Counted from the first letter of the stretch, positions 35,356 through 43,948 are shown. The stretch is DNA of 45,050 bases from an uncultured Prevotella sp. (GCA_905235325.1 CAJOLE010000003.1:1-45050), one strand, 5' to 3'. The notes: a model not told the origin generated them from the sequence alone. Numbers and translations are program-made.

Positions 35356-37464
35356 ATGTACAAACCACTGTTCAACAAGCGCCGCGTGCTCGTGTTCCGT
35401 CAGTTCGGGAACAAGGGCTGGTCGCTCTTCAGCTGCTTAGGCCGCGAGGTGGTATGCTCCGTCCTCTCCGTATCGACGCTCACCTATGCGTCGGCCGAGA
35501 GTGTGAGCACCCATCCCGTCGTCACCGACTCTGCGGCTGTCAGCACACAACGCGAGCTGCTGCTCGACGAGGTGAGCGTCACCGGAAGCCGAGCCCCCCT
35601 GACACGGAGTCAGGCTGCGAGAATGGTCACTGTACTGGAGCGTGCCGACATTCAGCAGGCCCCCGTGCAAAGTATTAACGATTTGCTGAAACTCGCCGTA
35701 GGCGTCGATGTCCGCCAGCGCAGCCCCATTGGTGCGCAGACCGACATCAGCATCCGGGGCGGCACACAGGAGCAAATCATCGTCCTGCTCAACGGCATCA
35801 ACATCTGCGACCCGCAGACCGGCCACAACACCCTCGACCTGCCCTGCCAGCTCAGCGACATCCGGCGCATCGAGGTGCTCGAAGGCCCCGCCGCCCGCAT
35901 CTACGGCACGTCGTCGCTCGTAGGCGCCATCAACATCGTGACTACCGCTGAAGGGAGTCTGGCGAAGGGTGAAGGGAGAAATGTTCAAGCCCAAGTGGAA
36001 GGCGGCTCCCACGGTTACGCCCAGGCCGGCATCAGGTTGTCACCCGTCACCCTAAACTCCACCCTCTCTGCCTCCTACGCCCGCTCCGACGGCTACAGCC
36101 GAAGCAAGGCCGGCTCGCTGAACAGCGACTACAGCGGCGCGAAAGCCTTCTACCAAGGCCACTACGCCGCCAGCGGACTGCGCCTGGACTGGCACTTCGG
36201 CATCGCCGACAAGGGCTGGGGCTCCAGCACCGCCTACGCCTCGCCCAAGTGGCAGGCCGACGACCAGTACGAGCACACCACCAAGCTCACCGCCGCCCTC
36301 CAGGCCGATGTCCTGTCTGGTGCAGTATCACTGCACCCCACCCTCTACTGGAACCAGCACCAGGACCGCTACGAAGGTTACCGGAACAACCCCACCGCCC
36401 TACCCTTCAACTACAACCGCACCGACGTCTGCGGCCTGCAGCTGAACAGCCACTTCGACAGTCCGCTGGGACGCACGGCCATCGGTGCCGAGCTGCGCAA
36501 CGAGAACCTCGTCAGCGGCAACCTCGGCGAGCCGCTCACAAGCCCCCACCACATCCACGGCACCGACCGCGACTACACCCTCGGACTGAACCGCACCAAC
36601 ATCAGCGCCTACGCCGAGCACAACGTGCTGCTACAGGGCCTCACCGTCTCGGCTGGCTTCGTCGTGGTGAAGAACACGTGGGCCGACATGAACCCTACCC
36701 TCTACCCTGGCATCGACGCCAGCCTGCGGCTCGGCAGCCACTGGAAGCTGCACGCCTCCTACAACACGTCGCTGCGTATGCCGTCGTTCACCGAGATGTA
36801 CTACAAGCTGCAAGGCTACAAGGCCGACCCGCACCTGAAGCCCGAGGAGATGCGCGCCGTGGAGGCCGGTGCCGCTTTTAACGCTGCACGCCTCACGGTT
36901 CAGGCCACAGTGTGGCACCACCACGGCCGCAACATGATCGACTGGATCATGGACACCCGACAGGGCGACGACGCTGCTTGGCAGAGCGTCAACCACACCC
37001 GACTGAACAGCGTCGGACTGGAGACGTCGGCGCAACTGTCAATTCTCAATTCTCAATTGTCAATTAGCTACAGCTACATCCACCAGGAGAAGGATCTGGA
37101 GCAGGGCGTCGTCTCGCAGTACGCCTTGGAGTACCTGCGTCACAAGCTCGTGACAGGCATCCACATCCCCCTACTCTACCACTCGCCCGTCAATAGTCAC
37201 CCGTCGCCCGTCACCAAAAGAAGCGTCCTCACCCTCGACGCTAACCTGCGCTGGCAGGACCGTGCCGGACAGTACACCGACTTCGACGGCAGCGTGAACG
37301 ACTACAGCCCCTACGCACTCGTCGATGCCCGCCTGACGTGGCAGCAGCCCGCCTACAGCATCTACCTCAAGGCCAACAACCTGCTGAACACCAGCTACCG
37401 CGACTACGGACTGGTAGAGCAGCCCGGCCGCTGGCTCATCGCCGGCTTCAGCGTCAGCCTCTGA
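35356..37464 (+). CDS. BtuB-like TonB-dependent outer-membrane receptor
   Basis: The 702-residue protein has an N-terminal extension and signal region (FSCLGREVVCSVLSVSTLTYASA), a plug domain (about 70-185, with VTGSRAPLTRSQAARMVTVL, ISIRGGTQEQIIVLLNGI and ARIYGTSSLVGAINIV) and a 22-strand-type barrel with the receptor motif LRMPSFTEMYYKLQGY near 475, ending in GRWLIAGFSVSL. No carboxypeptidase-like domain is present, so it is not a SusC. Small BtuB-like receptors take up cobalamin, haem or metal chelates; the ligand cannot be told here, and no B12 riboswitch precedes it. Microrepeats lie in likely surface loops (LSILNSQLSI at 37037-37065, SHPSPVT). It converges on the glycosyltransferase gene with only six bases between the stop codons. 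Confidence 0.88.
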   Translation: MYKPLFNKRRVLVFRQFGNKGWSLFSCLGREVVCSVLSVSTLTYASAESVSTHPVVTDSAAVSTQRELLLDEVSVTGSRAPLTRSQAARMVTVLERADIQQAPVQSINDLLKLAVGVDVRQRSPIGAQTDISIRGGTQEQIIVLLNGINICDPQTGHNTLDLPCQLSDIRRIEVLEGPAARIYGTSSLVGAINIVTTAEGSLAKGEGRNVQAQVEGGSHGYAQAGIRLSPVTLNSTLSASYARSDGYSRSKAGSLNSDYSGAKAFYQGHYAASGLRLDWHFGIADKGWGSSTAYASPKWQADDQYEHTTKLTAALQADVLSGAVSLHPTLYWNQHQDRYEGYRNNPTALPFNYNRTDVCGLQLNSHFDSPLGRTAIGAELRNENLVSGNLGEPLTSPHHIHGTDRDYTLGLNRTNISAYAEHNVLLQGLTVSAGFVVVKNTWADMNPTLYPGIDASLRLGSHWKLHASYNTSLRMPSFTEMYYKLQGYKADPHLKPEEMRAVEAGAAFNAARLTVQATVWHHHGRNMIDWIMDTRQGDDAAWQSVNHTRLNSVGLETSAQLSILNSQLSISYSYIHQEKDLEQGVVSQYALEYLRHKLVTGIHIPLLYHSPVNSHPSPVTKRSVLTLDANLRWQDRAGQYTDFDGSVNDYSPYALVDARLTWQQPAYSIYLKANNLLNTSYRDYGLVEQPGRWLIAGFSVSL

Positions 37465-37470
37465 ACGTGG

Positions 37471-38514
37471 TTATTTGGAAAGATATGCCGCTGAAATGGC
37501 AGCGCGGCGATCTACGGTTAAGGTGAGGACCGACGGCAGCATTTCGTCGGCACAGTCAACGGCCTGAACAGACGGCTCTGCAAGCCTTTGTTTCAGAATA
37601 AAGACACTGGGACCTGTCGTGATGCTCCCGGAGAACTTCTTCGCGTGGAGCAGTATGTCAACAGAGACAAGAAGCCGGCTGATGGCCGACTTCTTCTCTT
37701 GTTGGCCTGACGCAGTGAACGACTGATGATTGTAGCCTTGCTCCCCTGGGCGACAAAGCGAGACAATGCGCAACTGCGGGTACTCGCTCTTTATACGCTC
37801 CAACTCGGCGTAGTTGTCGGTAAGCACAAAAACACACTCACCGGCCACCGCGCCAAGACTCTCTATCACCCGGCTGCAGCTTACCAGCTGAGCTTCGGTA
37901 GCCTTGTCGCCCCTGCGGATCTGTACGCCGGAATACGTCTGTGGCAGCGAGAGGCTGTCTTTCACGTCAGAGACTTTCTGCACGATTTCCGGGCGGAGCC
38001 GCCAAACCATCCTTGCCAACATCGTGTACGCTTCATAGTAGGAACAGTTTATGCCAAGTGCCGGAATATGATAGTGCCGGGCAGGATCAGAAGCCACGTC
38101 CTGACTTAGCCTGACATGGGTGCCGTATGTCCTGTAGGCGAGCCAACGCCCTTGCAGCGACTTCACGCCGAGCTTCATCTTCCAGAGAATGAAGCCAGGC
38201 GACTTCTTCCTTATGGCACGTCCCAGGATGCGCCTCCATGACGGCGGCCGGTGGAAATTATACTGTCGATGAAACGGCTCGTGCACCTCTTCACAGAAGG
38301 GCATGAAGTATTCTGTCCAACCGGTTCCGGTGCCGAAATTGGCATCTTCGGAGTAAATCTGGAACCGTAGCCCGTGGTCAAGGCAGTAGAGCATGGCGTT
38401 GAGCATATAGTTCAGTTCGACGAAGAAGCCGCAGTCTACGCCGACATGGTAAACCAGACGTCTGTCGAACGAGTCGTTCACCGCTTGATATGATGACAAT
38501 TCCAATTGTTGCAT
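37471..38514 (-). CDS. GT23-like glycosyltransferase (fucosyltransferase-type)
   Basis: The ATG at 38514 gives 347 residues. A GTG at 38592, seven bases after the dnaA stop, would add 26 residues that look less protein-like. The central motif GVQIRRGDKATEA (about residue 195) matches the GDP-sugar-binding HxRRxDK motif of alpha-1,6-fucosyltransferases (FUT8, NodZ), and the final part (SGSITTGPSVFILKQRLA) resembles their C-terminal nucleotide-binding block. The N-terminal half (YHVGVDCGFFVELNYMLNAMLY) fits the acceptor-binding part. No membrane segment is seen. It is probably cytoplasmic, acting on surface polysaccharide or lipopolysaccharide. The donor is inferred, not proven. Transcribed after dnaA in the same direction. 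Confidence 0.7.
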   Translation of the reverse strand: MQQLELSSYQAVNDSFDRRLVYHVGVDCGFFVELNYMLNAMLYCLDHGLRFQIYSEDANFGTGTGWTEYFMPFCEEVHEPFHRQYNFHRPPSWRRILGRAIRKKSPGFILWKMKLGVKSLQGRWLAYRTYGTHVRLSQDVASDPARHYHIPALGINCSYYEAYTMLARMVWRLRPEIVQKVSDVKDSLSLPQTYSGVQIRRGDKATEAQLVSCSRVIESLGAVAGECVFVLTDNYAELERIKSEYPQLRIVSLCRPGEQGYNHQSFTASGQQEKKSAISRLLVSVDILLHAKKFSGSITTGPSVFILKQRLAEPSVQAVDCADEMLPSVLTLTVDRRAAISAAYLSK

Positions 38515-38598
38515 TTCTCTCAGGTTAGCTCTTGTCTCTTGGAGAACCGTCGCACGGGCTGCCCCCGCCGGCGTTCCTGTACGATTATGCACACGGCT

Positions 38599-40005
38599 TC
38601 ACGCCTTCAGCCTGAAGGAGTTCTCGATGCTGCTGATTTCGGCAGAGAAAGCCTTGTCCACACGCAGCCGCTCCTCAATGGCCGAACAGCTGTGGAGCAC
38701 CGTCGAGTGGTCGCGCCCGCCGATGAGCTGGCCGATGCGCGAGGCGGGCATCTTGGTGTACTTCTGGGCCAGATACATCGACACCTGGCGCACCAGCACA
38801 TAGTCGCGCTTGCGGCTCTTGCTGAAGACGTGCTGCTGGGGCACGTTGAAGTGGCCACAGACTTTCTCGACGATGTCGTCGACGGTGAGCGGGTGGCCGC
38901 CGACCTTGACGGCGCGCTTGATGACGCGCTCGGCCAACCGCATATCGACGCTACTGTTGTAGACAATGCTGTAGGCCATCAGCGAGTTGACGACGCCCTC
39001 CAGGTCGCGCACGCTGCCGTTGGCCGTCGTGGCAATAAACTGTATGACGTCGGCGGGAATCTTCAGGCCGTCGCGGCGGCACTTGGCATTCAGGATGTCG
39101 ATGCAGAGCTGCACGTTGGGCTTCTCCATCTCGGCGATGAGTCCGCACGAGAACCGGGTCAGCATACGGTCCTTGAGCCAGTCGAGGTCGACGGGCGGAC
39201 GGTCGCTGGCCAGGATGATCTGCTTGCCCAGACGGAACAGGTGGTCGAAGATGTGGAAGAAGGTGCTGACGGTCTTCTCGGCCGTTGCCCACTCCTGCAC
39301 ATCGTCGATGATGAGCATGTCGATGGTCTGATAGAAGTTGATGAAGTCGTTGACGGTGTTGCGGCGGCTGGCGTCGGTGAACTGCACCTGGAACAGTCGT
39401 GCCGAGACGTAGAGCACGCGCTTCTGCGGGTAAAGCTCCTTGCAGCGCACACCGATGGCATTGACAAGGTGGGTCTTGCCGCAGCCCGACGGTCCGAAGA
39501 TGAAGAAGGGATTGAACGTCGTCTTGCCCGGATGCTCGGCAATGGAGAGTCCGACGGTGCGAGGCAGCTTGTTGGAGTCGCCCTCGATGAACGACTGGAA
39601 AGTCTTGTGGAGATCAAGCTGGGGGTTCAGGTCGCGGGGCGTGGCGTCGAGCACCGTCGGCGACTGATTGGCGCGTGCGTTCGCATCCGGCACGTCGATG
39701 TCGACGGGCTGCTCCGCTTCCACGTCCTGCGTCAGCTTGTGGGCCTTGTCGGTGACGATGCGGTAGTTGAGCTTGACCTTCGCCTTGAAGCTGTTGGTCA
39801 ATGCCCAGTACATCAGCCGGATGTAGTATTGTTCAAGGTATTCGCAGAAATAGGCGCTGGGCACCTGCAACAGCAGCGTGGCATCGCTCTCCGAGAAAGA
39901 CTCGAAGACGATGGGCTCAAACCACGTTTTGAATTGCTGCTCGGTGACGTTCTGCCGTATCAGATGGAGGCAGTTGTCCCATAGCGCCTTATGTTTGTTC
40001 TGCAT
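38599..40005 (-). CDS. dnaA: Chromosomal replication initiator protein DnaA
   Basis: DnaA is the AAA+ ATPase that binds and opens the replication origin. All four domains are present in 468 residues: domain I (LWDNCLHLIRQNVTEQQFKTWF), a variable linker (about 90-125), the AAA+ core with Walker A GPSGCGKT (about 171-178) and Walker B LIIDDVQ, and the C-terminal DNA-binding domain with its signature GRDHSTVLHSC near 437. The length is normal. The gene has its own promoter (40067-40098). I see no cluster of TTATCCACA boxes in the 270-base spacer upstream, so the origin is probably not here, which is common in Bacteroidota. Its neighbours are not the usual dnaN or recF. Confidence 0.97.
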   Translation of the reverse strand: MQNKHKALWDNCLHLIRQNVTEQQFKTWFEPIVFESFSESDATLLLQVPSAYFCEYLEQYYIRLMYWALTNSFKAKVKLNYRIVTDKAHKLTQDVEAEQPVDIDVPDANARANQSPTVLDATPRDLNPQLDLHKTFQSFIEGDSNKLPRTVGLSIAEHPGKTTFNPFFIFGPSGCGKTHLVNAIGVRCKELYPQKRVLYVSARLFQVQFTDASRRNTVNDFINFYQTIDMLIIDDVQEWATAEKTVSTFFHIFDHLFRLGKQIILASDRPPVDLDWLKDRMLTRFSCGLIAEMEKPNVQLCIDILNAKCRRDGLKIPADVIQFIATTANGSVRDLEGVVNSLMAYSIVYNSSVDMRLAERVIKRAVKVGGHPLTVDDIVEKVCGHFNVPQQHVFSKSRKRDYVLVRQVSMYLAQKYTKMPASRIGQLIGGRDHSTVLHSCSAIEERLRVDKAFSAEISSIENSFRLKA

Positions 40006-40066
40006 CTGGCGTTCTAAGTTATATAATAATGTAACAGTCTAACCTATGGTTTTTTTATTTCGAGTG

Positions 40067-40098
40067 CAAAGTTCGCTTTTTTTTTTGAATTGTGCAAA
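40067..40098 (-). promoter_or_regulatory. dnaA promoter
   Basis: On the minus strand TTTG (complement of 40095-40098) is followed after 20 bases by GAACTTTG (40074-40067), close to the TTTG / TAnnTTTG pattern. The leader to the dnaA ATG is about 60 bases. Confidence 0.6.
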
Positions 40099-40278
40099 TA
40101 CCGGGTTTTTCTACGCCAAAAAGTTTCCCGCGTAACTGACTATCTTCACGGCATTTAGAGTGTTTCACACTTTTTCGGCAACTAAGGCTCTTGCAAGAGT
40201 TAAACCTTCTATCTTTCAGTGCCTTACGGTTTCGGCAATCGGGCTTTCAAGAAAGATTTTATTTAGATGAAATTAAAA
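40099..40278. other. Spacer between the Mce gene and dnaA
   Basis: No gene is seen. It contains the perfect 12-base palindrome CTCTTGCAAGAG (40188-40199), a small inverted repeat AGTGT-TTC-ACACT (40159-40171), and TTTCGGCAA twice in direct orientation. One of these hairpins may end the leftward transcript of the Mce gene. No DnaA boxes were found. Confidence 0.5.
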
Positions 40279-41181
40279 TTACTTGTCTTTTTTGCCGAAA
40301 ATCGAGAAGTGGACATAGCGCTTCGGGTGGCCTTTTAAGTCAATCATCAGCGAATCGGCATGTTTCATCGTCGAATTCAGATTGTTATACAGACCGGGGT
40401 CGCGCATGAGGAGTCCGAGGGTGCCGTCGTTACTGTTCAGCCGGGCCGTCATCTGCTCGACGTTGTGCATGGTCTGGTCGACCTTGGCCATCGTCGAGGC
40501 GACGTCGATGGCGGTCAAGCTCCGCGTCAGCGTGTCGGCATTGGCCATCACGCCGTCGGCCTTGCTCATGATGCCGGGCAGCTGGCGGTTCAGGCTCGCC
40601 GTGAGCTGGTGCAGCTGCTCGGTGGTGGTGGTCAGCCCAGAGGTGATGTTCTCGACGTTTTGCATCGAGTGCGCAATGGCGGGGTCAGCCAGCAGCGCGT
40701 TGACCGAGGCCAGGATGGAGTCGAGCTTGGGCAGCATCTGCTCAAGCTGAGGCACCATCGTTGCCGCCTTGTCCATCAGGCCGGAGGCCTTCTGGCCGGT
40801 GAGGGTGTCGCCGGCGGCCAACCGGCCTTCGGCAATGTTACCCAGCTTCAGCTCCAGCTTTACGTTGCCCAGCAGGTCGCTGGCAATCTCGGCCTTCGTG
40901 CCCTGCGGCAGCACGAGCTTCTCGTCGAGCCCTACGGTCGCCACGATCTGGTCGGGGCGTGAGTAGTCGCAGTCGATGGACTCCACCGTGCCGACCTTCA
41001 CGCCGTTGACATAGACGGGGCTTGACGCTGACAGTCCGCTGACGTCTTCGAACATAACCAAATAGGTGTTGCCTTCAGAGAGCATACTCAGCCCCTTCAG
41101 GAACTTCATGCCAAAGAATAGCAGAACCAGGCCGACGACGGCCATGAGTGCTATCTGGACTTCCTTTGTAAAGAATTTCAT
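40279..41181 (-). CDS. MlaD/Mce-family lipid-transport protein
   Basis: Mce proteins bind lipids for transport between inner and outer membranes, usually with the MlaE/MlaF transporter. The start at 41181 (MKFFTKEVQIALMAVVGLVLLFF) gives a single N-terminal membrane anchor; the longer frame upstream only overlaps the amidase gene. One Mce domain spans about 35-115 (TYLVMFEDVSGLSASSPVYV, NGVKVGTVESIDC, GTKAEIASDLLGNVKLEL). The rest is helical with repeated polar heptads, as in MlaD-type needles. The 300-residue length is typical for Bacteroidota. It lies 22 bases downstream of the amidase gene, the common Bacteroidota pairing; permease and ATPase genes are not in the window. Confidence 0.9.
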   Translation of the reverse strand: MKFFTKEVQIALMAVVGLVLLFFGMKFLKGLSMLSEGNTYLVMFEDVSGLSASSPVYVNGVKVGTVESIDCDYSRPDQIVATVGLDEKLVLPQGTKAEIASDLLGNVKLELKLGNIAEGRLAAGDTLTGQKASGLMDKAATMVPQLEQMLPKLDSILASVNALLADPAIAHSMQNVENITSGLTTTTEQLHQLTASLNRQLPGIMSKADGVMANADTLTRSLTAIDVASTMAKVDQTMHNVEQMTARLNSNDGTLGLLMRDPGLYNNLNSTMKHADSLMIDLKGHPKRYVHFSIFGKKDK

Positions 41182-41203
41182 ATCACGTTGTTTTTTCTGT
41201 TTT

Positions 41204-42451
41204 TCAATTCTTTTTATTCCTTTTATATTCGCGGATGGCCTCGTTGACGTCCATCTTCTCGTCGCCGCGGAAGGCAATAATGAAAGCCTCGGGGAACTTA
41301 GGGAGCACCTCCTTGCGCAGACGGTAGATTGCCTGGTAGTCGGCCGACGCGCCCACGGTGTACTTGTAGATGCCGCCCTCACGGTAGTAGGTAGCGTCGG
41401 TGCGGCCTTTTAGCTGCCGGTTGCCGGGCTTCAGCACGCTACCGCTGGTCAGGATCTGAACCTTGAAGACGGGAGCATCGCCGACGGTGGCCGGTTCTGC
41501 GGGCGCCTCGTCGGCCGCGGGCTGCGACAAGAGCGGCTGCGGTGCCGGTTGCGTCTGGGCGACCATGTTGTCGGCAGGCTCGTTCACCTTCTCGGCAGGC
41601 TTTTCCGATGGAGTTGGTTCAGTCAGCTCGGTGATGGGTTTGTAGGGCACCTTGATGTTGGGCGCCACCTTATTCTTATAGGCCACGAAAGCGTTGTAGA
41701 ATCCGCGTGAGTACTGCTGCAGGGCGCGGTCGCTGTTCAGGAACTGCTCCTCGTCGGGTGTCGAGATGAAGCCCAGCTCCATCAGGCAGGCGGGCATCGA
41801 CGTCAGGCGCAGCACGGCGAGGTTGTCCTGGTAGACACCCTTGTCGAGCCGGCCCGTGGCCGAGCAGATGTTCTTCTGCATGAACTTGGCCAGCTGGATG
41901 CTGTTCTCCAGGTTCTTATCCTGCACCAGCTCGAAGAGGATGTTGCTCTCAGGCGAGTTGGGGTCGAAGCCCTCGTAGTGCTGCCGGTAGTCCTTCTCGT
42001 AGAGGATGACGGAGTTCTCGCGCTTGGCCACCTCCAAGTTCTCTATATAGCCCTGCTTGTTGCCGTCGCGGCGGCTGCGGCCCAGCGTGTAGGTCTGGTA
42101 GCCACGGGCGACATGGCCTTTCGGCAGAGCGTTGATGTGGACAGAGACGAAGAGGTCGGCCTTTGCCTTGTTGGCAATCTCGGCCCGCTGCCAGAGCTCG
42201 ACGAAGCGGTCGGTCTTGCGGGTGTAGACGACCTTCACGTCAGGGCAGTTCTGCTCGATGATGCGCCCGAAGGCCAGTGCGTAGCGCAGCGTGAGCGTCT
42301 TCTCCTTCGTGGTCTTACCCTTGGCACCGGAGTCACCGCCGCCATGTCCGGCGTCGATGCACAATGTGAAGCCCTTCTTCGTCGCCCCGCCAGCAGACAG
42401 GACGAGACTCAGCAGCAGCACGAGGATGGCAGTCAGTCTTCTCTTTTTCAT
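41204..42451 (-). CDS. N-acetylmuramoyl-L-alanine amidase with C-terminal SPOR-like domain
   Basis: This Amidase_3 enzyme cuts the bond between N-acetylmuramic acid and the stem peptide during cell separation. A signal peptide (MKKRRLTAILVLLLSLVLSAGG) is followed by the catalytic domain (about 28-265) with the zinc motifs IDAGHGGGDSG, VSVHINA and the catalytic-glutamate strand LMELGFIS. A Pro/Ala/Glu-rich linker follows (about 275-325). The last 90 residues (FKVQILTSGSVLKPGNRQL, YKYTVGASADYQAI) look like a degenerate SPOR peptidoglycan-binding domain. It lies seven bases downstream of folB and just before the Mce gene. Confidence 0.92.
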   Translation of the reverse strand: MKKRRLTAILVLLLSLVLSAGGATKKGFTLCIDAGHGGGDSGAKGKTTKEKTLTLRYALAFGRIIEQNCPDVKVVYTRKTDRFVELWQRAEIANKAKADLFVSVHINALPKGHVARGYQTYTLGRSRRDGNKQGYIENLEVAKRENSVILYEKDYRQHYEGFDPNSPESNILFELVQDKNLENSIQLAKFMQKNICSATGRLDKGVYQDNLAVLRLTSMPACLMELGFISTPDEEQFLNSDRALQQYSRGFYNAFVAYKNKVAPNIKVPYKPITELTEPTPSEKPAEKVNEPADNMVAQTQPAPQPLLSQPAADEAPAEPATVGDAPVFKVQILTSGSVLKPGNRQLKGRTDATYYREGGIYKYTVGASADYQAIYRLRKEVLPKFPEAFIIAFRGDEKMDVNEAIREYKRNKKN

Positions 42452-42458
42452 TCAGCAT

Positions 42459-42881
42459 TTATTTTTTAACGTTAACTGGGGCGGAGCCGTTTTCGTTTTG
42501 GTTTTCGTTCCCGTTCCCGTTGTTCAAGTGTAGCTCCACGCCTGCCCCCTCACAGTCGGCGCCCATGGGCGGGCACGTCTTCGTCAGCCAGAGGTCGATG
42601 GAGGAGATCTGAGGGAAGTCGCGCAGCAGGGCATTCGCGATGCGGCCGGCCACGTGCTCCAGGAGCTGCGAGGGCACGGCCATCTCGCGGCTGACGAGCT
42701 GGTAGACGGCGGCATAGTCCAGCGTGTCGCCGACGGCGTCGGTGTCCATCGCCGCCTGCCACGGATAGCCGATGCGGAGGGTGACGGTGAAGTCGCCTCC
42801 CACCCGGCGCTCCTGGGGCATCACGCCGTGCAGGGCCCTAAACCTCAGTTTCTCCAGTCGGATGTACGTCTGTAGCTTCAT
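42459..42881 (-). CDS. folB: Dihydroneopterin aldolase FolB
   Basis: FolB converts 7,8-dihydroneopterin to 6-hydroxymethyl-7,8-dihydropterin and glycolaldehyde in folate synthesis. The family motifs RALHGVMPQERRVGGDF (about 15-31), LDYAAVY and LEHVAGRIANALL are present, with the catalytic lysine in LTKTCPP near residue 105. The usual length is about 120; this one has 140 residues because of an Asn/Gly/Glu tail (LNNGNGNENQNENGS) coded by a six-base microrepeat at 42490-42525. The start lies 44 bases inside the preceding gene, so the two are probably translationally coupled. Confidence 0.93.
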   Translation of the reverse strand: MKLQTYIRLEKLRFRALHGVMPQERRVGGDFTVTLRIGYPWQAAMDTDAVGDTLDYAAVYQLVSREMAVPSQLLEHVAGRIANALLRDFPQISSIDLWLTKTCPPMGADCEGAGVELHLNNGNGNENQNENGSAPVNVKK

Positions 42882-43548
42882 CGGCAGGTTCGGTCAGGTC
42901 GGCGGTGCCGCCGGCATATTTCTTCAGGGCGCGCTCCACGCCTATTTTCCAGGTGTTGATGTTCTCACTCTGCAGCTGCAGCGAGGCCACGAGCTTGACG
43001 ACGTGGTCGATGGGCATACCGTAGCGTAGCACGCCGGAGATGAGCTTGGCGTAGTTCCAGTACTCAGGGTTGAACTTCTCCGAGAGCCCCTCGACGGTGG
43101 TCTTGTAGCCGCGCTTGTTCTCGAACTGGAAGTCGTAGCGCTTCGAGCCGTCGGCGTTCACCTGCTTCAGTATCTTGCCGTGGGCCACGGTCTTGGGCAG
43201 CACGATGCCCTCGTCGTCGTCCTGCAAGCCGGTGAAAATCTCGTAGGGGCGGCCGTCGAGCAGTCCGACGAAGGCCACCCACTTCTCCTTGTTGTTCTGG
43301 AAGCGCACCACGTCGCACTCCAGCACCTGCGGCCTGACCTCGGTAACCTCGGGGTGGCGCTTCCCGGCGGCATATTCGATGGCCTGGGCCGACAGACCGG
43401 CCAGCAGCTCGGCCTCTTCGTCGCTCAGCGCCTCCAGGCAGCGGGCGAGCAGGGCCGTCGCCGCAGCCTCCGTCACCGGACGCTCGCTCTTCTGGCTGAT
43501 ACGGGACAGCAGCCGGCCCACTTCGTTCATCATCTGTTCCTTTGTCAT
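42838..43548 (-). CDS. Stand-alone C-terminal domain of B12-dependent ribonucleotide reductase (TSCPD-type)
   Basis: Residues about 78-215 (DVVRFQNNKEKWVAFVGLL, RPYEIFTGLQDDDEGIVLP, GYKTTVEGLSEKFNPEYW, SENINTWKIGVERALKKY) closely resemble the last part of the adenosylcobalamin-dependent ribonucleotide reductase of Bacteroidota, as I recall it. The catalytic barrel is absent and so is the final CxxC zinc motif that ends the full enzyme. The first 75 residues are helical (MTKEQMMNEVGRLLSRISQK...) and unfamiliar. It is therefore a separate small protein, perhaps a regulatory or reductant-transfer partner, and not an active reductase. It is the first gene of the leftward folB-amidase-Mce cluster. 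Confidence 0.75.
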   Translation of the reverse strand: MTKEQMMNEVGRLLSRISQKSERPVTEAAATALLARCLEALSDEEAELLAGLSAQAIEYAAGKRHPEVTEVRPQVLECDVVRFQNNKEKWVAFVGLLDGRPYEIFTGLQDDDEGIVLPKTVAHGKILKQVNADGSKRYDFQFENKRGYKTTVEGLSEKFNPEYWNYAKLISGVLRYGMPIDHVVKLVASLQLQSENINTWKIGVERALKKYAGGTADLTEPADEATDVHPTGETEV

Positions 43549-43619
43549 ATCTTCCTTACATTCGTCTTTAAATACTTGGATATTATATAACTTACGGCTA
43601 TTTCACTGCTTTGACGCTG

Positions 43620-43627
43620 CAAAATTA
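43620..43627 (-). promoter_or_regulatory. -7 promoter element of the ribonucleotide reductase-like gene and folB cluster
   Basis: The minus strand reads TAATTTTG, an exact TAnnTTTG match followed by GCAGC. TTTG sequences upstream lie 13 or 23 bases away, neither at the ideal spacing. The leader is about 70 bases. Confidence 0.5.
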
Positions 43628-43639
43628 GTTATTTTTTTC

Positions 43640-43914
43640 TCAAAACCGCACAAAATGAAAAGTTTTTTTTCGCCAGCAGGAACGATTGACCGACTACGAC
43701 TACCGCTGGCTTATCCCCCGCGTGAAGTAAGGAAGATATATGGGCATAGCATAGTCTGACAAGAAGACGGCGTACGATAATACCACGACAGGCAAGAAAT
43801 GATCACAAGAACCGTTCCCGTAATCTCATCGACACCTCAACAAATTATTCTGGAAGAATTATTCTGATAAAATAATTTTTTCAGGTAATTTGGCCGTCTT
43901 TCGGAAAAGTTTTG
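43640..43914. other. Spacer without a clear gene
   Basis: No convincing gene is seen. A direct repeat AATTATTCTG occurs at 43843-43852 and 43857-43866, shortly before the promoter at 43915, and could be an operator. A short frame ending ERLTDYDYRWLIPRVK near 43732 has coding-like composition but is too short to assign. Confidence 0.45.
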
Positions 43915-43922
43915 TAACTTTG
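43915..43922 (+). promoter_or_regulatory. -7 promoter element before the ATPase stub
   Basis: TAACTTTG followed by GCACC is an exact -7 match. A TTTG lies 22 bases upstream. It would transcribe the short stub gene at 43949 and perhaps the nitroreductase gene. Confidence 0.5.
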
Positions 43923-43948
43923 CACCATCGTTTTAAAACAATAAGGCA

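Noticed and set aside
38506..39984. 492-codon plus-strand frame opposite dnaA
   Set aside because: dnaA on the minus strand is certain and this frame has only shadow composition.
40006..40278. Replication origin next to dnaA
   Set aside because: No cluster of TTATCCACA-like boxes and no AT-rich unwinding region with repeats; only small palindromes are seen.
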